Notes: generated by a model from the sequence alone, not told the origin. Counted from the stretch's first letter, positions 39,787 through 48,784 are shown. The stretch is 64,000 nucleotides of DNA from Adlercreutzia rubneri (GCF_009755265.1 NZ_WPOO01000002.1:62001-126000); one strand, 5' to 3'. Translations and numbers: made by a program.

Positions 39787-41675
39787 CGTTTCGCTACCCG
39801 GAGGCGCCCCGCGATGCCCTTCGCGATGTTTCTGTGGCCATCGAGCCGGGCCAGTTTGTGCTGGTATGCGGTCAGAGCGGCTGCGGGAAGACAACGCTCT
39901 TGCGCCAGTTCAAGTCGGCGCTCGCTCCCCATGGGCACCAAAGCGGACAGGTGCTGTTCGATGGCGTGCCTCTCGCCGACGTGCCCGAGCGCGAGCAAGT
40001 GGCCCGCATCGGATTCGTCATGCAAGACCCCGATGCGCAGATCGTGACCGACAAAGTGTGGCACGAGCTGGCCTTCGTCTTGGAAAGCCTCGGCTGCGAC
40101 GAGCGCACCATGCGCTTGCGCGTGGCGGAGATGGCCAGCTACTTCGGCATCCAGCACTGGTTCCATAAGAACGTGGGCGAGCTTTCGGGCGGCCAGAAGC
40201 AGCTGCTGAACCTAGCGTCGGTCATGGCGGCCCGGCCCGATGTACTGGTGCTGGACGAGCCCACGAGTCAGCTGGATCCCATTGCCGCCAGCGACTTTCT
40301 GGCTACGGTACACCGGATCAATCGCGAGCTAGGGACGACGGTGGTTATGAGCGAGCATCGGCTGGAAGAGGTGTATGGGCTGGCCGACCGCGTGGTGGTG
40401 CTGGAGGAGGGGCGCGTCGTCGCCGACGGGGAGCCGCGGGCTGTTGCGGGCCAGCTGCATCGGGCGGTCAGCCCCATGGCATTGGCGCTGCCGGCGGCGG
40501 CGCGGATCGCTTGGGGTGTGGAAGGTCGGCTGGGTCGTCGCAGTGGGGAAGGGGCGCCGTGCGATCGACCGGGTTGCGCCGACGGGGAGGGGGCGCCGTG
40601 CGATCGGCCGGGCCGCCGCAGTGGGGAGGGGGCGCCGTGCTCAGACAGCATTGAAGTGCAGGGCTCTTCGAGGGTCGCTGACGTTTCCGTATGCACTTCA
40701 ATGAACTGCGCGCGGACCCCCTCCCCACTGCGGCGGCTCTACTCTTCCATAGTTGAAGAGGGAGTGGCTTTGCAGGTTGAAGTTCCTCTTACGGTGCGGG
40801 AGGGGCGGGCTTGGTTGGCTCGTGAGGTAGCCGTCCATCCGCCTCGTCGGTGGGCGCTTCCGGCGGGGGAGGCTTGCGACTCGGCGTCTGCGCGGGTGGC
40901 GGTGGAGCTGCGGGATGTTTGGTTTCGCTACGAGCGCGATGGCGCCGATGTGCTGCGGGGGACGACGTTGACTGTGCCGGAAGGGTCGTTGTTCGCGGTA
41001 GTGGGCGGCAACGGCACGGGGAAGTCGACGATGCTGCGCGCTATCTGCGGCGTTGCGCGGCCCTATCGCGGGAAGATCACCGTGCTCGGGCGACGGCTGA
41101 AGGAGTGGAAGAAGGCCGAGCTGTTCCGCGGCGGAGTGGCTCTGCTTCCGCAAGATCCGCTGAGCCTTATGGTGAAGAAGACTGTCCGGGGAGATTTGGA
41201 AGAGATGCTGGACGGGCGCGGTCTCGCGGCGGAGCAGCGCGCGGCGGCGGTGGGGGAAGTGGCGACACTGACGGACATTGCGCCGCTGCTCGACGCCCAT
41301 CCTTTCGACCTGTCCGGCGGCGAGGTGCAGCGGGCGGCGCTGGCCAAGGTGCTGCTCTGCGAGCCGCGGCTGCTGCTACTCGATGAGCCGACCAAGGGGC
41401 TCGACGCCTTCTTCAAAGACAAACTCGCCAGGTTGCTGCGAAGTCTGACCGCCCGGGGAACGACGGTGCTTATGGTATCCCACGATGTGGAATTCTGCGC
41501 CAGCTATGCTGATTGGTGCGCCCTGTTCTTCGACGGAAACGTGGTGACGACCAATCCGCCCCGGCAGTTCTTCGCTTCGAACAGCTTCTATACCACAGCA
41601 GCCAATCGCATAAGCCGGGGCTTCTTCGAAAATGTGGTTACCGTGGAGGAGGTGGTGGAGCTATGCCGAAGCTGA
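39759..41675 (+). CDS. ECF transporter fused double ATPase (A-A')
   Basis: 638 residues with two complete ABC domains. The first has Walker A GQSGCGKTTLL (about 38), signature LSGGQKQLL and LVLDEPTSQLDP. The second has GGNGTGKSTML (about 418), LSGGEVQRAAL and LLLLDEPTKGLD. Most ECF systems encode these as two genes. The linker (about 245-345) is low-complexity and, at DNA level, consists of tandem and inverted repeats (40534-40736) of the kind otherwise seen between genes. GTG 39759 lies behind GGAGGGAGG. The stop overlaps the S-component start. Confidence 0.9.
   Translation: MALFAFEELTFRYPEAPRDALRDVSVAIEPGQFVLVCGQSGCGKTTLLRQFKSALAPHGHQSGQVLFDGVPLADVPEREQVARIGFVMQDPDAQIVTDKVWHELAFVLESLGCDERTMRLRVAEMASYFGIQHWFHKNVGELSGGQKQLLNLASVMAARPDVLVLDEPTSQLDPIAASDFLATVHRINRELGTTVVMSEHRLEEVYGLADRVVVLEEGRVVADGEPRAVAGQLHRAVSPMALALPAAARIAWGVEGRLGRRSGEGAPCDRPGCADGEGAPCDRPGRRSGEGAPCSDSIEVQGSSRVADVSVCTSMNCARTPSPLRRLYSSIVEEGVALQVEVPLTVREGRAWLAREVAVHPPRRWALPAGEACDSASARVAVELRDVWFRYERDGADVLRGTTLTVPEGSLFAVVGGNGTGKSTMLRAICGVARPYRGKITVLGRRLKEWKKAELFRGGVALLPQDPLSLMVKKTVRGDLEEMLDGRGLAAEQRAAAVGEVATLTDIAPLLDAHPFDLSGGEVQRAALAKVLLCEPRLLLLDEPTKGLDAFFKDKLARLLRSLTARGTTVLMVSHDVEFCASYADWCALFFDGNVVTTNPPRQFFASNSFYTTAANRISRGFFENVVTVEEVVELCRS
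40534..40736. repeat. tandem plus inverted repeat element inside the ECF ATPase coding sequence
   Basis: Three tandem units of about 40 bp (containing CAGTGGGGAGGGGGCGCCGT or close variants) start at 40534, 40574 and 40613. The third unit pairs with an inverted copy at 40717-40736 (CCGCCGCAGTGGGGAGGGGG against its complement). Nested inside are TTGAAGTGCA (40651-40660) and TGCACTTCAA (40692-40701). The element is translated in frame as the linker between the two ATPase domains. Confidence 0.85.
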
Positions 41676-42451
41676 CCGAAGGAGCCCGCTCCGCCGAGGC
41701 CTTCCGCGAGCGCCGTCGCGCCCGAGTCAAGACGATCCTGACGATTCTTGCGGCGTTGGTGCTCGCGCCGCTGACCGCAGTCGCGGGTATGGCCGTCCCC
41801 GGCAACGGCTACTACCTCTCCGGCACGCTCATCGTGCTGTACGCTATCGTGCCCTTCTTCGTCTCCTTCGAAGGGCGACGTCCCACGGCGCGCGAAATTG
41901 CCGTGGTGGCCGTGCTGACGGCGCTCGCCGTGGCGGCCCGCGCGGCGTTCATCTGGGTGCCGCATTTCAAGCCCATGGCCGCCGTCATTATGATCGCAGG
42001 GCTCGCCGCCGGCCCCCAAACCGGGTTCCTCGTGGGTTCGGTGGCGGCGCTTGCCAGCAACTTCATCTTCGGCCAGGGGCCCTGGACGCCCTGGCAGATG
42101 CTCGCCTTTGGAGTGGCGGGGCTCGTGGCAGGGCTGCTTGCCGACGCCCGTGTGTTCCCGCGAGCGAACCTTTCCTGGCCGCGTCGTATTGCGCTGGCAA
42201 CCGTGGGGTTCGTGCTTATTGTGGGGCTCGTGGGTCCCATTCTGGATACGTCCACGTTCTTCTATCTTTCCACAGCCCCCACGCCGGAGCTGGCCGCGGT
42301 GGTGTACCTCGCCGGCCTGCCGGTGAACGCCATTCATGGGGCGGCCACGGCTCTCACGCTGCTGGTCGTGGCGAACCCCCTGCTCGACCAACTCGCCCGC
42401 GTCCGCGTGAAGTACGGTTTACTCGATCGGTCGCGCCCCAACTGCCCATAA
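41663..42451 (+). CDS. ECF transporter substrate-binding S component
   Basis: 262 residues. About six transmembrane segments follow a short basic N-terminus. FIFGQGPWTPWQMLAFG is a recognisable S-component motif of the group that includes cobalamin-type (CbrT-like) proteins. It captures the vitamin and associates with the EcfT/A-A' module. ATG 41663 overlaps the ATPase stop. The neighbouring methyltransferase-like gene makes a corrinoid or a methyl-cycle cofactor a reasonable guess, but no riboswitch was seen to support the substrate. The C-terminal residues are polar. Confidence 0.8.
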   Translation: MPKLTEGARSAEAFRERRRARVKTILTILAALVLAPLTAVAGMAVPGNGYYLSGTLIVLYAIVPFFVSFEGRRPTAREIAVVAVLTALAVAARAAFIWVPHFKPMAAVIMIAGLAAGPQTGFLVGSVAALASNFIFGQGPWTPWQMLAFGVAGLVAGLLADARVFPRANLSWPRRIALATVGFVLIVGLVGPILDTSTFFYLSTAPTPELAAVVYLAGLPVNAIHGAATALTLLVVANPLLDQLARVRVKYGLLDRSRPNCP

Positions 42452-42475
42452 GTCGCGCCCCAACCGCCTGCAAGT
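42431..42475 (+). repeat. short direct repeat TCGCGCCCCAAC
   Basis: TCGCGCCCCAACTGCC at 42431 and TCGCGCCCCAACCGCC about 22 bases later, with AAGTCGCG again at 42472. The first copy overlaps the end of the S-component gene. Confidence 0.6.
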
Positions 42476-42620
42476 CGCGTTTCAGCCGTAGTCGGTTCTC
42501 GCGCGAGCCTACATCGTTGACAACTTTCAAGCGGCTCATCGACCACACATCGAAATTAATTCTGTTCTTTTCTGGTGCCGAAAAACACATCTTGTTCGAT
42601 TGCACCCGAACACTTTCGCG

Positions 42621-42669
42621 AGTACTATATGTATCCGCCCTTGGAACTGCAAAACACAATATATTGTGG
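42621..42669. promoter_or_regulatory. pair of NrdR boxes upstream of nrdD
   Basis: A near-consensus NrdR box ACACAATATATTGTGG lies at 42654-42669. A weaker one, AGTACTATATGTATCC, lies at 42621-42636. The starts are 33 bp apart, about three helical turns, as is usual for NrdR. The boxes are about 200 bases upstream of nrdD. NrdR would repress when dATP is high. Confidence 0.8.
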
Positions 42670-42861
42670 TTCCGATGGTGAATAACCTGTGGAAAGCCTG
42701 TTGGAAAACAAAAGCGAAAAGAGGGTCTACCCCCTTGGTAATCGCGAAGGGCAGCGGTAGGGAAAACATTGCCGCGCTTCTGCATGTTGTGGTTGGCAAG
42801 GCCGCGAGAAGCGGTGCGAATACGACGCGACAGCCGCGTCGAAGAAAGGATGTAGGAAGTT

Positions 42862-45195
42862 ATGGTCAAGACCATCATCAAGCGCGACGGGCGCACGGCG
42901 GAATTCCATCCGGAAAAGATCGCTGATGCGGTGGAGAAATCGTTCCAGGCTTGTGCGGCCATGCAGGGGCGCGACACCGCCGAGAAGATCGCCGCCACCG
43001 TCGTCGAGAAGCTTGAGAGCGGCGCCATCGAGGGCACGCCCACCGTGGAAGGCGTGCAGGACTTGGTCGAGGAGACCCTCATCGAGTCCGGCTTCGTGCA
43101 GACCGCCAAGGCCTACATCCTCTATCGCGCCGAGCGCAGCCGCGTGCGCGACGTGAACTCCCGCCTCATCCAAACGCTGAAGGACATCACCTTCTCCAAG
43201 GCCGCCGATTCCGACATGAAGCGCGAGAACGCTAACATCGACGCCGATACCGCCATGGGTACCATGCTGAAGTACGGCTCTGAATCTGCCAAGCAGTTCT
43301 ACGAGATGTGCGTCATCGACCCGCGCTACGCCAAGGCACACCGCGAGGGCGATATCCACATTCACGACATGGACTTCTACACCCTGACCACCACCTGCTG
43401 CCAGATTGAGCTGCGGAAGCTCTTCAAGGGCGGCTTCTCCACCGGTCACGGCGTGCTGCGCGAGCCCAACGACATCTCCAGCTACGCCGCGCTTGCCTGC
43501 ATCGCCATTCAGTCGAACCAGAACGATCAGCATGGCGGTCAGTCGGTGTGCGACTTCGATTACGGCCTGGCCGTGGGCGTGGGCAAGACGTACCGCCGCC
43601 TGTTCAAGAAGCACGTGGCCGAGGCCGTCGACCTGCTGACCGACATCGCCGACGACCGCACCTTTGCCGAGAGCCTGCTTGCCCGTGTGGAAAGCGAGAC
43701 CGGCACGGTTGCCAGCCTCGAGATGGATCCGGAGTTCCGCGCCGCCGTGGTGGCCGGGCTCGTTGAGGGCGGCGTGGATGCCGCTACGGCCGAGCGCGTG
43801 GTGGCCTACGCCGAGAAGAACGCCTCCCGCGACACCGACCGCCAGACCTTCCAGGCCATGGAGGCGCTGGTGCACAACTTGAACACCATGCATTCCCGCG
43901 CCGGCGCGCAGACGCCGTTCAGCTCGGTGAACTACGGCATGGACACGTCTCCCGAGGGCCGCATGGTCATCAAGAACATGCTGCTGGCCACGGAAGAGGG
44001 CCTGGGCTCCGGCGAGACGCCCATCTTCCCCGTGCAGATCTTCCGCGTGAAGGAAGGCGTGAACTACAATCCGGAGGATCCGAACTACGATCTGTTCAAG
44101 CTGGCCATGCACTGCTCGGCCAAGCGCCTGTTCCCGAACTTCTCCTTCCTGGATGCCCCGTTCAACGCCCAGTACTACAAGGGCACGCCGGAAACCGAGA
44201 TCGCCTACATGGGCTGCCGCACCCGCGTCATGGGCAACGTGTACGACCCCGATCGCGAGGTGACGCCCGGCCGCGGCAACCTGTCGTTCACGTCCATCAA
44301 CCTGCCCCGTCTGGCCATCCGCGCCAAGGGCGACATCGACCTGTTCTTCGACCTGCTCGACTCCAAGCTGCAGCTCGTGACCGGTCAGCTGGACGAGCGC
44401 TTCGAGATTCAGGCTCGCAAGCACGTGTACAACGCGCCGTTCCTCATGGGCCAGGGCGTGTGGATCGATTCCGAAAAGCTCTCGCCCACCGACGAGCAGC
44501 GCGAGGTGCTCAAGCACGGCACGCTGACCACCGGCTTCATCGGTCTGGCCGAGTGCCTGGTGGCCCTCACCGGCCAGCATCACGGCCAGTCCGCCGAGGC
44601 CCAGCGCCTGGGCCTGGAGATCGTGGGCCACATGCGCAGCTACTGCGACCGCATCTCGAAGGAGCGCGGCATGAACTACACGCTCATCGCCACGCCGGCC
44701 GAGGGCCTGTCCGGCCGCTTCGTGCGCATCGACCGCGAGCGCTACGGCGTCATCCCCGGCGTGACCGATCGCGACTACTACACCAACGGCTTCCACGTGC
44801 CGGTGTACTTCGACATCTCCGCCTTCGACAAGATTGCCCTGGAAGCGCCCTACCACGCGCTCACCAACGGCGGCCACATCAGCTACATCGAGCTCGACGG
44901 CGACCCGTCCGACAACCTGGAGGCCTTCGAAAGCGTCATCCGCTACATGAAGGACTGCGGCATGGGCTACGGCTCGGTGAACCACCCGGTCGACCGCGAC
45001 CCGGTGTGCGGCTACAACGGCATTATCGAGGACGTCTGCCCCAAGTGCGGTCGCACCGAGGACGCTCACAACCAGCCCTTCGAGCGCATCCGCCGCATCA
45101 CCGGCTACCTGGTAGGCACGCTCGATCGCTTCAACGACGCCAAGCGCGCCGAAGAGCACGACCGCGTAAAGCACGACGTGCCGGCAGCCGAGTAG
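42862..45195 (+). CDS. nrdD: anaerobic ribonucleoside-triphosphate reductase
   Basis: 777 residues. An N-terminal ATP-cone (IIKRDGRTAEFHPEKIADAV) is followed by the catalytic barrel. The C-terminal zinc site (CGYNG...CPKCG) precedes the glycyl-radical loop RITGYLVGTLDRFN. It makes deoxyribonucleotides under anoxia and needs the NrdG activase, encoded at 62015. NrdR boxes lie upstream and a strong terminator follows. Its last ~100 bases are duplicated almost exactly at 53732-53830. Confidence 0.96.
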   Translation: MVKTIIKRDGRTAEFHPEKIADAVEKSFQACAAMQGRDTAEKIAATVVEKLESGAIEGTPTVEGVQDLVEETLIESGFVQTAKAYILYRAERSRVRDVNSRLIQTLKDITFSKAADSDMKRENANIDADTAMGTMLKYGSESAKQFYEMCVIDPRYAKAHREGDIHIHDMDFYTLTTTCCQIELRKLFKGGFSTGHGVLREPNDISSYAALACIAIQSNQNDQHGGQSVCDFDYGLAVGVGKTYRRLFKKHVAEAVDLLTDIADDRTFAESLLARVESETGTVASLEMDPEFRAAVVAGLVEGGVDAATAERVVAYAEKNASRDTDRQTFQAMEALVHNLNTMHSRAGAQTPFSSVNYGMDTSPEGRMVIKNMLLATEEGLGSGETPIFPVQIFRVKEGVNYNPEDPNYDLFKLAMHCSAKRLFPNFSFLDAPFNAQYYKGTPETEIAYMGCRTRVMGNVYDPDREVTPGRGNLSFTSINLPRLAIRAKGDIDLFFDLLDSKLQLVTGQLDERFEIQARKHVYNAPFLMGQGVWIDSEKLSPTDEQREVLKHGTLTTGFIGLAECLVALTGQHHGQSAEAQRLGLEIVGHMRSYCDRISKERGMNYTLIATPAEGLSGRFVRIDRERYGVIPGVTDRDYYTNGFHVPVYFDISAFDKIALEAPYHALTNGGHISYIELDGDPSDNLEAFESVIRYMKDCGMGYGSVNHPVDRDPVCGYNGIIEDVCPKCGRTEDAHNQPFERIRRITGYLVGTLDRFNDAKRAEEHDRVKHDVPAAE

Positions 45196-45273
45196 AACGC
45201 CGTCCGAGTAGAGCGTCGCGTCCCAAGCACCCGAGCACTCAAGCGCCCGAGCTTCTAAGTATTCGAACGCCCC

Positions 45274-45305
45274 GAGGGCCGTCCCAACGACGGCCCTCTT
45301 TTTGT
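45274..45305 (+). terminator. Rho-independent terminator of nrdD
   Basis: Perfect 10-bp stem GAGGGCCGTC/GACGGCCCTC (45274-45283, 45289-45298) followed by a run of T. Confidence 0.95.
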
Positions 45306-45318
45306 CTTTTCGCATAGT

Positions 45319-45472
45319 AAATGCCACTTCCACCCCGAAATGGTCGACCCGTTTGGGGGTCACTGCGCATTTCTGCCCTCAACTGGCATTTTTCTGCCAC
45401 TTCAGGCCCGCAATGGCAGAGGCGTCCCGCGCCTGTCGACCATTTCTGCCCTCAACTGGCATTGTCTCGGGA
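45319..45472 (+). repeat. palindromic intergenic element, copy A
   Basis: About 155 bp, closely similar to 49214-49367. The outer arms AATGCCA/TGGCATT and inner arms GAAATGGTCGAC (45337-45348)/GTCGACCATTTC (45435-45446) are inverted. Between them CTGCCCTCAACTGGCATT and TGCCACTTC recur. It lies in the 3'-3' gap between nrdD and the ABC-2 permease gene. Confidence 0.85.
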
Positions 45473-45517
45473 AAATCGGAAAATGGCATTTGCGAAGATG
45501 GCACAACGGAAGGATCT

Positions 45518-46789
45518 TCAGCATGTTGTTCGGACACGTTTCTTGCGGAAGCTGGCGGCGGCTAGGGCGAAGAACAGGGCGAGGAATCCCCACAGCACGG
45601 CCAGGTCGAACCCTACGGCGGCAAGGTCGGCGCCGCGCAGCATGACGGCTCGCAGGGCATCCACGCCATAGGTCACGGGCATGAAGGCGCTCAAGGCTGC
45701 GAGCCAGTCGGGCGCACCGGAAAGGTCGAATAGCCCGCACAGCAGAATTTGCGGCACGACGAACAGCAAAATGAGCTGGATAACCTGGAACGGCGTAGCG
45801 GCCAGCCCCGATACCAGAAGACCGAGCGCTACCGATACCATAGCCATGGAGACGCAGGTGAATACCACGAGTCCCAGATTGCCTTCGTTGGGAAATCCGA
45901 TGAACGTGAGCGCCACCCACAAGATGATGGCCGATTGCACGCAGGCCAGAAGCCCGAAGGCCAGCGTGTAGCCGCCGAGAATCTGCCCTGCGTTCACCGG
46001 CGTGGCGAGAAAGCGCGTCATGGTGCCACCCATGCGCTCGGTGACGAGCGACATGCCGCTGGTAATGAAGGTGAACACGAACAGGAAGATGCCGATGAAC
46101 ACCGGTCCGTAGAAGTCGAACATCCGCCAGTCCTCATTGCCGTGGAGATAAACGGTTTCCATGTCCTCTATGGGCAGGTAGTCGCTCACATTCATCGAGA
46201 AGTCTTCGGCGGAAAGCGCTTCAGCCGCATCGTCGTCGAAGAGGCCTCCCAACGCCTCGGCTAGGCCGGAGCGGGCTTCGGCAGGCATCGAGACCATCAC
46301 GCCCGTGAGTGCCGTTCGGGCCTCTTCGCGTTGCTGGCTCGCCTCTTCGATGGTGTCTTCTACTTCTGCTCGTTTGTCGACAACGGCTGCTTCCATTTCC
46401 TCAGCCGCCTTGCCGCGCAACTCGCCCAAGGCTTCGGCGCACGCGGCGAGCACGGCCGCCGACTTCGTAGAATCGGTGCCTTCCAGCTCTACCTTCAGCA
46501 TGTGCTCGCCTTCCATGGAAAGCACGGCTGCCACGTCGTTGGCGGCGAGCAGCGCGCTTGCCTCGTCGGCATTGGCCTCGGTTATGCGCGCATCGGTCTG
46601 CCCGAACTGCGTTTGAAACTCAGCAGGTAAGTCCACGGTGGCGATTTTAGGGCCTACCGTGTCGGCGCCAAGAATAACCGACAGCAACCACAACACCACG
46701 AGAGGCGCTACAAACAGCAGCGCCAGCGTGCGTTTATCCAGTGCGAACTGCGTGAGAATGCGGCGAACAATGGCGAACACGCTAGTCAT
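45518..46789 (-). CDS. ABC-2 type transporter permease
   Basis: 423 residues. One N-terminal transmembrane segment (about 20-40) is followed by a large extracytoplasmic domain (about 45-240) with a helical Glu/Ala-rich stretch. Then come about five transmembrane segments (FIGIFLFVFTFITSGMS onward). This is the YhhJ/YbhR-like layout of drug or lipid exporters. ATG 46789 has GGAGG six bases upstream and overlaps the end of the ATPase gene, so both form an operon. The operon is divergent from a TetR gene. Because the ATPase gene is frameshifted, the exporter may be inactive. Confidence 0.85.
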   Translation of the reverse strand: MTSVFAIVRRILTQFALDKRTLALLFVAPLVVLWLLSVILGADTVGPKIATVDLPAEFQTQFGQTDARITEANADEASALLAANDVAAVLSMEGEHMLKVELEGTDSTKSAAVLAACAEALGELRGKAAEEMEAAVVDKRAEVEDTIEEASQQREEARTALTGVMVSMPAEARSGLAEALGGLFDDDAAEALSAEDFSMNVSDYLPIEDMETVYLHGNEDWRMFDFYGPVFIGIFLFVFTFITSGMSLVTERMGGTMTRFLATPVNAGQILGGYTLAFGLLACVQSAIILWVALTFIGFPNEGNLGLVVFTCVSMAMVSVALGLLVSGLAATPFQVIQLILLFVVPQILLCGLFDLSGAPDWLAALSAFMPVTYGVDALRAVMLRGADLAAVGFDLAVLWGFLALFFALAAASFRKKRVRTTC

Positions 46790-47599
46790 GGCACGCCTCC
46801 TTTTCGCCAAGAGACGGCGAGACGTTCGGCTCCGCTGCCGTATCCGGCGACTCCGACTCTTCTAATGCCAGGAAGGCGTCTTCCAAGGTGTTCGTGCCCG
46901 TGCGGGCCAGGATATCCGCCGGCGAGGCATCGGCGATCAGCCGTCCCTCGCGAATCATGGCAATGCGGGCGCAGCGCTCGGCTTCGTCCATGACATGAGT
47001 GGTCACTACGATGGCGCACCCTTGGGCGGCCAGCGCTTCCAGATGATTCCAAATGTAGCGGCGATGCTCCGGATCGAGCCCCACGGTGGGCTCGTCCAGC
47101 ACGAGCACGGCAGGTTCGTGCACTAGGGCCACCGCCAGCGAGAGCCGCCGCTTCATGCCGCCGGAGTAGTCATGAACGAGCTTCTTGCGATGTCTCTGAA
47201 GACGCACGAAGGCGAACAGCTCGTCCATGCGGCGGGCGAGGTGCTCGCCCTTCACGCCGTAGAGCGCCGCGAAGAAGCGAAGGTTTTCCTCGGCGGTCAC
47301 GTCCTCGTAGAGCGCGTCGTCCTGGGGCATAAACCCGATGCGTGCTCGCGCCGTGCGGAAGGGGCCCCTTCGCCTAGTACGCGCACGGTGCCGGAGGTGG
47401 GTACATCCACGCCCATGATGAGGTTCACGAGCGTCGTCTTGCCGCAGCCCGAAGGCCCTAAAAGGCAGAGGATATCGCCCGCCGCCACGGAAAGCGAGAT
47501 GTCTTTCAGCGCGAGGAGAGTATCGCGTCGTCGCGGCCCGGGGCGCCCGTAGCAGAATTGGACGCGGTCGATGGCGATGGCTGGGGTGCATGCGTTCAC
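46782..47599 (-). pseudogene. ABC transporter ATP-binding protein with a frameshift
   Basis: The N-terminal half, from GTG 47599 (AAAGGAG upstream), has the Walker A GPSGCGKTTLVNLIMG. After VRVLGEG the frame breaks at the run GGGGCCCC (47361-47368). The remaining protein continues in another frame with RIGFMPQDDALYEDVTAEENL, signature YSGGMKRRLSLA and LVLDEPTVGLDP. Restoring one G in the run would rejoin them into a normal ATPase of about 270 residues. This may be a true mutation, a phase-variable homopolymer or a sequencing error. It is the partner of the permease at 45518-46789. Confidence 0.8.
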
Positions 47600-47638
47600 T
47601 GCTGAACTCCTTTCGCGCATGAGATTTCAGCTATGATA

Positions 47639-47694
47639 GTAATCCAACAGTCTGTCGGGAAAAACCAGTAAAGAGCGGCGCTCTGTCGGATTAC
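47639..47694. promoter_or_regulatory. inverted repeat operator candidate for the TetR regulator
   Basis: GTAATCCAACAGTC (47639-47652) and CTCTGTCGGATTAC (47681-47694) are inverted with 12 of 14 matches. They lie between the divergent ATPase and TetR starts, where the regulator would control both. Confidence 0.6.
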
Positions 47695-47716
47695 CGCTCG
47701 CAAGAAGGAGGCCGTG

Positions 47717-48316
47717 ATGGGACGCCCTCGGAAAGACGCAACAACCCAAGATGTGCGCGAACGCTTGATTGTCGCCATGGCCGATCGACTGATCCGCGAG
47801 CCTGCGAGCGCCGTGACGGTTACGTCCCTCATCAAGGAGGTGGGGTGCAATCGCAGCACGTTCTACTACTATTTTGCCGATACCGAGCAGTTGGCCGAGG
47901 CGGCCCTTGATGCGGTGGTGCCCGTGGAGATTCCCCGGGCGCTGCTCTCGCTCATCCGACAGGGTGCTTTCTCCCTTAGTCCCGCCACTCCAAACATTCC
48001 CGATCTGGTGCAACGCAACGCTCAGGGCATCGATACGCTGTGCGCGGTGCTGAACGGCCCCAATGCGGCGCTCGCGCAAAAGCGGGTGAAGCGCCGTCTT
48101 TTGGAAGACGTGCTGCCCGATCTGGGCGTAAGCCTTTCCTCAAATACCGATGACCCGACATCCCGTATCGTCTTCGAATATGCGACGGGCGGCCTTCTGG
48201 CCCTTATGGCCTACCGCGCCGAAACGGGTTTCGCCTACCCCGTAGAGACCTTCCTGCACTGCCTCGCTCCCGAAGTCCCCGCCGCCCTGCTCGACGTCCT
48301 TTCGGAGAAAAGGTAG
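47717..48316 (+). CDS. TetR-family transcriptional regulator
   Basis: 199 residues. The N-terminal helix-turn-helix spans about residues 12-60 (VTVTSLIKEVGCNRSTFYYYF) and is followed by a helical ligand domain. ATG 47717 has GGAGG five bases upstream. It is divergent from the ABC-2 exporter genes with an inverted repeat in between, which points to local repression of the exporter. The inducer is unknown. Confidence 0.9.
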   Translation: MGRPRKDATTQDVRERLIVAMADRLIREPASAVTVTSLIKEVGCNRSTFYYYFADTEQLAEAALDAVVPVEIPRALLSLIRQGAFSLSPATPNIPDLVQRNAQGIDTLCAVLNGPNAALAQKRVKRRLLEDVLPDLGVSLSSNTDDPTSRIVFEYATGGLLALMAYRAETGFAYPVETFLHCLAPEVPAALLDVLSEKR

Positions 48317-48499
48317 GAAGCTGCACTATCTTCTGGCCTCTCTTAAAAAAGAAAGGTTACGAGCATGTGTGCGAGCTCAACCGCGTGCTTTTAGTTGGAA
48401 CGCGCCTCGCAGATAGGGGAGGCGTCGTTCGTGCCGAGCGGAACTGGATCGGCGGCAATCGCGGCAATCCGGTCGGCGCCGCCTCCGTACTCCCCAGCT

Positions 48500-48781
48500 C
48501 TAGCTGGCGGCCAGGACGCTTTCGGCTCTGTCCAGCGCCGCCTTGCGCAAGAAGGCCGAGCGCGACTCGCCCTCCTGCTCGGCTGCGCGCTTGATGGCGA
48601 GAGCGGCCGAGTGAGGCACTTTGAAGCTGATTACGTCCAGGGGCTCATCGGCCAGCCGCGGCCGGCCGACCACCACCTCGCCCGACCATTGCCCGGGCAG
48701 CGAGCCCGCCTCGATGGCCTCGGCCATGGCCTCTATCTGCTCGTCGGTGACTACCTTGCCGCTTCTGAGGGTGTACTCCAT
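48500..48781 (-). CDS. BrnA/CopG-like ribbon-helix-helix antitoxin
   Basis: 93 residues. An N-terminal YTLRSGKVVTDEQIEAMAE segment is followed by a C-terminal ribbon-helix-helix pattern (DVISFKVPHSAALAIKRAAE, RSAFLRKAAL). It lies 3 bases downstream of the toxin-like gene on the same strand. The toxin-first order fits BrnTA-type modules. It would neutralise the toxin and autoregulate the operon. Confidence 0.7.
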   Translation of the reverse strand: MEYTLRSGKVVTDEQIEAMAEAIEAGSLPGQWSGEVVVGRPRLADEPLDVISFKVPHSAALAIKRAAEQEGESRSAFLRKAALDRAESVLAAS

Positions 48782-48784
48782 CGT

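Noticed and set aside
42727..45363. Very long open frame opposite nrdD
   Set aside because: nrdD is unmistakable on the other strand. The opposite frame has skewed composition (Val/His/Gly/Ala) and no motif.
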